This document shows, one piece after another, positions 62,417-64,000 of a stretch of 64,000 nucleotides of DNA; the stretch's first letter is position 1; each line of letters starts with the position of its first letter. Where the stretch lies: assembly GCA_964586675.1 (NCBI GenBank), contig CAZPHQ010000001.1:193125-257124 (forward strand), read 5' to 3'. Below the pieces are notes generated by a model, which was not told where the DNA came from, did no database searches, and worked only from the letters and a program-made list of their open reading frames with translations. Origin of the DNA: JADLGH01 sp964586675 (GTDB taxonomy: Bacteria > Desulfobacterota_D > UBA1144 > Nemesobacterales > UBA2774). A program made the position numbers and the translations under genes.

Positions 62417-63142
62417 TTACGCCGAAGCGCGGGCCCCTTTCAGCTCGTCGCGAACGTTGATAAAATCTATCTTAATCCCCGGCCCCATTGTGTTGGCGAC
62501 CGTAATCCTTCTCACGAAAGTGCCTTTCGAGGTTGCCGGCTTCATCTTTACCAGCGAATCCATGAACACGAGGAAGTTGTCCTTGAGCTTGTCGGCGCCG
62601 AACGAAATCTTGCCTATCGGAGCATGGACAACGCCGCCCTTATCGTTCTTAACCTCTATGCGGCCGGCCTTGGCTTCTTTCACGGCCTGGGCCACGTCGA
62701 ACGTTACCGTTCCGACCTTCGGACTCGGCATGAGGCCCCTCGGGCCCAGCACCTTACCGAGCTTGGCGACGATGTTCATAACGTCCGGCGTCGCTATCGA
62801 AACGTCGAACTCGAGCCAGCCCTGGCTCGATATCTTTTCTATGAGGTCGTCGAGGCCTACGTGATCCGCCCCGGCGTCCTTGGCTTCCTTCTGCTTCTCG
62901 TCCTTGGCGAACACAACGACTCTGATATCCTTTCCGATACCGTGCGGGAGCACCATACCCGCCCTTATCTGCTGGTTGGCCTGCCTGGGATCGATCCCGA
63001 GCTTGACCGCCACTTCGACGGTTTCGTCGAACTTCGCTGTTTTCGTCTCTTCCAGGAGCTTCATCGCCTGGTCGAGCTCGTAGGTCATCTTCGGATCGAC
63101 CGCTTTCTTCGCTTCGTCGTATTTTTTACCGTGCTTTGCCAT
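62417..63142 (-). CDS. rplA: 50S ribosomal protein L1
   Basis: L1 (241 residues), which binds the L1 stalk of 23S rRNA and often represses its own operon. The N-terminal MAKHGKKYDEAKKAVDPK and the diagnostic GPRGLMPSPKVGTVTFDVAQAV and KGGVVHAPIGKISF segments are all present. GGAG precedes the ATG. It lies 80 nt after rplK in the nusG-rplKAJL-rpoBC order. Confidence 0.98.
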   Translation of the reverse strand: MAKHGKKYDEAKKAVDPKMTYELDQAMKLLEETKTAKFDETVEVAVKLGIDPRQANQQIRAGMVLPHGIGKDIRVVVFAKDEKQKEAKDAGADHVGLDDLIEKISSQGWLEFDVSIATPDVMNIVAKLGKVLGPRGLMPSPKVGTVTFDVAQAVKEAKAGRIEVKNDKGGVVHAPIGKISFGADKLKDNFLVFMDSLVKMKPATSKGTFVRRITVANTMGPGIKIDFINVRDELKGARASA

Positions 63143-63222
63143 AACTCTGTCTCCTCGAAATACCGGGCCGTTTTACAACACGGGCCCCGTTCAAACGCTT
63201 TTCCGCCGCGGGCCGTCAAGGC

Positions 63223-63639
63223 TCAGACGACGTCTATCCCCATACTCCTCGCCGCCCCGGAAACGATCTTCACGGCCGCGTCGAGGTTGTCGGTGTTAAG
63301 GTCCGGCATCTTTGTTTTCGCGATTTCCTCGACCTGCGCCTTGGTGATCTTACCGACCTTTTTCTTAGGCGCTTCACCGGAACCCTTTTCGACCTTGGCC
63401 GCCTTCTTTAGAAGGTAAGACACCGGCGGCGACTTGATTTCGAACGTAAAGGATTTGTCCGCGAAGACTGTGACCACGACGGGGAGTATACCCTCCATCT
63501 TCTGCGTCCTGGCGTTAAAGGCCTTACAGAATTCCATGATGTTGACGCCCCTCTGACCGAGCGCGGGCCCTATCGGGGGCGACGGGTTCGCCTTTGCGGC
63601 CTCTACCAGGAGCTTTATATATCCGTCTATCTTTTTCAT
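63223..63639 (-). CDS. rplK: 50S ribosomal protein L11
   Basis: L11 (138 residues), which forms the GTPase-associated centre with 23S rRNA. The N-terminal ANPSPPIGPALGQRGVNIMEFCKAFN and the C-terminal GAARSMGIDV motif are diagnostic. The ATG lies immediately after the nusG stop, with its ribosome-binding site (GGTGGAG) inside the nusG coding end. Confidence 0.98.
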   Translation of the reverse strand: MKKIDGYIKLLVEAAKANPSPPIGPALGQRGVNIMEFCKAFNARTQKMEGILPVVVTVFADKSFTFEIKSPPVSYLLKKAAKVEKGSGEAPKKKVGKITKAQVEEIAKTKMPDLNTDNLDAAVKIVSGAARSMGIDVV

Positions 63640-64000
63640 TTATATCTTCTCCACCTGATTAAAATCCAATTCAATAGGCGTCGTTCTTCCGAAAATGGTT
63701 ACAAGCACCTGAACCTTCGCCTTGTCCGGCCTGACCTCTTCTATAACACCCGAGAAGTTCGCGAAAGGCCCTTCCACGACTTTGACCGTTTCGCCCCTGT
63801 CGAAAGACACTTTCGGCTTCGGCTTGAGCGTCCCTTCCTCGATCTGCTGCTTTATCTTCAGCACTTCCTGCTCTTGTATGTCGGGCACGGAATCCGGGTC
63901 TATTCTTCCGTCCTTGACCTTTCCCCCGACAAAACCTATCACTTTCGGTATGTTGCGCACGAAGTGCCAGCTTCTGTCGCTGAGCTCCATCTTTATGAGT
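63640..64000 (-). CDS. nusG: Transcription antitermination protein NusG, C-terminal part
   Basis: The C-terminal ~119 residues of NusG, cut by the window edge. The frame is open through the window end with sequence LIKMELSDRSWHFVRNIPKVIGFVGG, matching the central NusG domain, so the ATG at 63990 is internal and not the start. The KOW domain reads FDRGETVKVVEGPFANFSGVIEEV, which links RNA polymerase to ribosomal protein S10 or Rho. The stop abuts the rplK start codon. Confidence 0.96.
   Translation of the reverse strand, partial: LIKMELSDRSWHFVRNIPKVIGFVGGKVKDGRIDPDSVPDIQEQEVLKIKQQIEEGTLKPKPKVSFDRGETVKVVEGPFANFSGVIEEVRPDKAKVQVLVTIFGRTTPIELDFNQVEKI

Overview
The window is a chromosomal segment of a free-living, Gram-negative-type bacterium of moderately high GC. 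Coding is dense on both strands, Ile is often ATA, and ribosome-binding sites are mostly GGAGG-like. Many exported proteins, lipoproteins, a SYLF-like protein and a C-terminal sorting tail point to a diderm envelope. The gene mix (separate rpoB and rpoC, Fe-S type PurF, LLM flavin enzyme, GerW, DUF2092, DUF6607, PrsW) suggests a Desulfobacterota ('Deltaproteobacteria') or a related candidate phylum. The sequence alone does not settle the phylum. No rRNA, IS element, prophage or CRISPR array was seen. There is one tRNA (Asn).

Layout. 1-2.4 kb: end of a haem-synthesis operon (hemE partial, hemH) followed by an SRPBCC protein and yjbQ. 2.4-6.3 kb: GerW-like protein, alpha/beta hydrolase, DUF1460 amidase-like protein overlapping a TPR protein, and an unknown protein. 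6.3-9.0 kb (minus): a tightly overlapping trio of LLM oxidoreductase, D-amino-acid oxidase and HugZ-like protein. 9.1-12.4 kb: obgE, then a copper pair (multicopper oxidase, SCO1). 12.5-19.2 kb: an accessory region of secreted or unknown proteins. It includes a Pro-Leu-Val heptad-repeat protein with a shorter relative, a DinB gene broken by two frameshifts, a SYLF-like protein, a Cys-rich surface protein with a sorting tail, DedA and DUF2092.

19.3-26.9 kb (minus): a cold-shock gene with a clear promoter and terminator. Next to it is the most unusual locus of the window: a PAS-GAF-PAS-GAF-degenerate-AAA+ protein followed 19 nt later by a 945-residue fusion of a degenerate acyl-CoA-synthetase-like (ANL) domain with two tandem diadenylate-cyclase-like domains. 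This looks like a sensory module feeding a cyclic-dinucleotide enzyme. OsmC and a secreted protein lie upstream.

27.2-38.6 kb: DUF6607 lipoprotein, LOG-family protein, exported MsrB, glycogen debranching enzyme, a cation/proton antiporter fused to a PTS EIIA domain, a GDP-fucose cassette (gmd, fcl, GT10 fucosyltransferase) and a CBS-domain membrane protein. 39-48.9 kb: tRNA-Asn, rpoH, alaS, rlmN, prsW, purL and purF. 49.0-50.1 kb: a small AT-rich insert with an unknown gene and a VapBC-type toxin-antitoxin pair under a striking three-repeat operator. 50.1-64 kb (minus): valS, then the classical nusG-rplK-rplA-rplJ-rplL-rpoB-rpoC transcription/translation cluster, cut by the window end within nusG.
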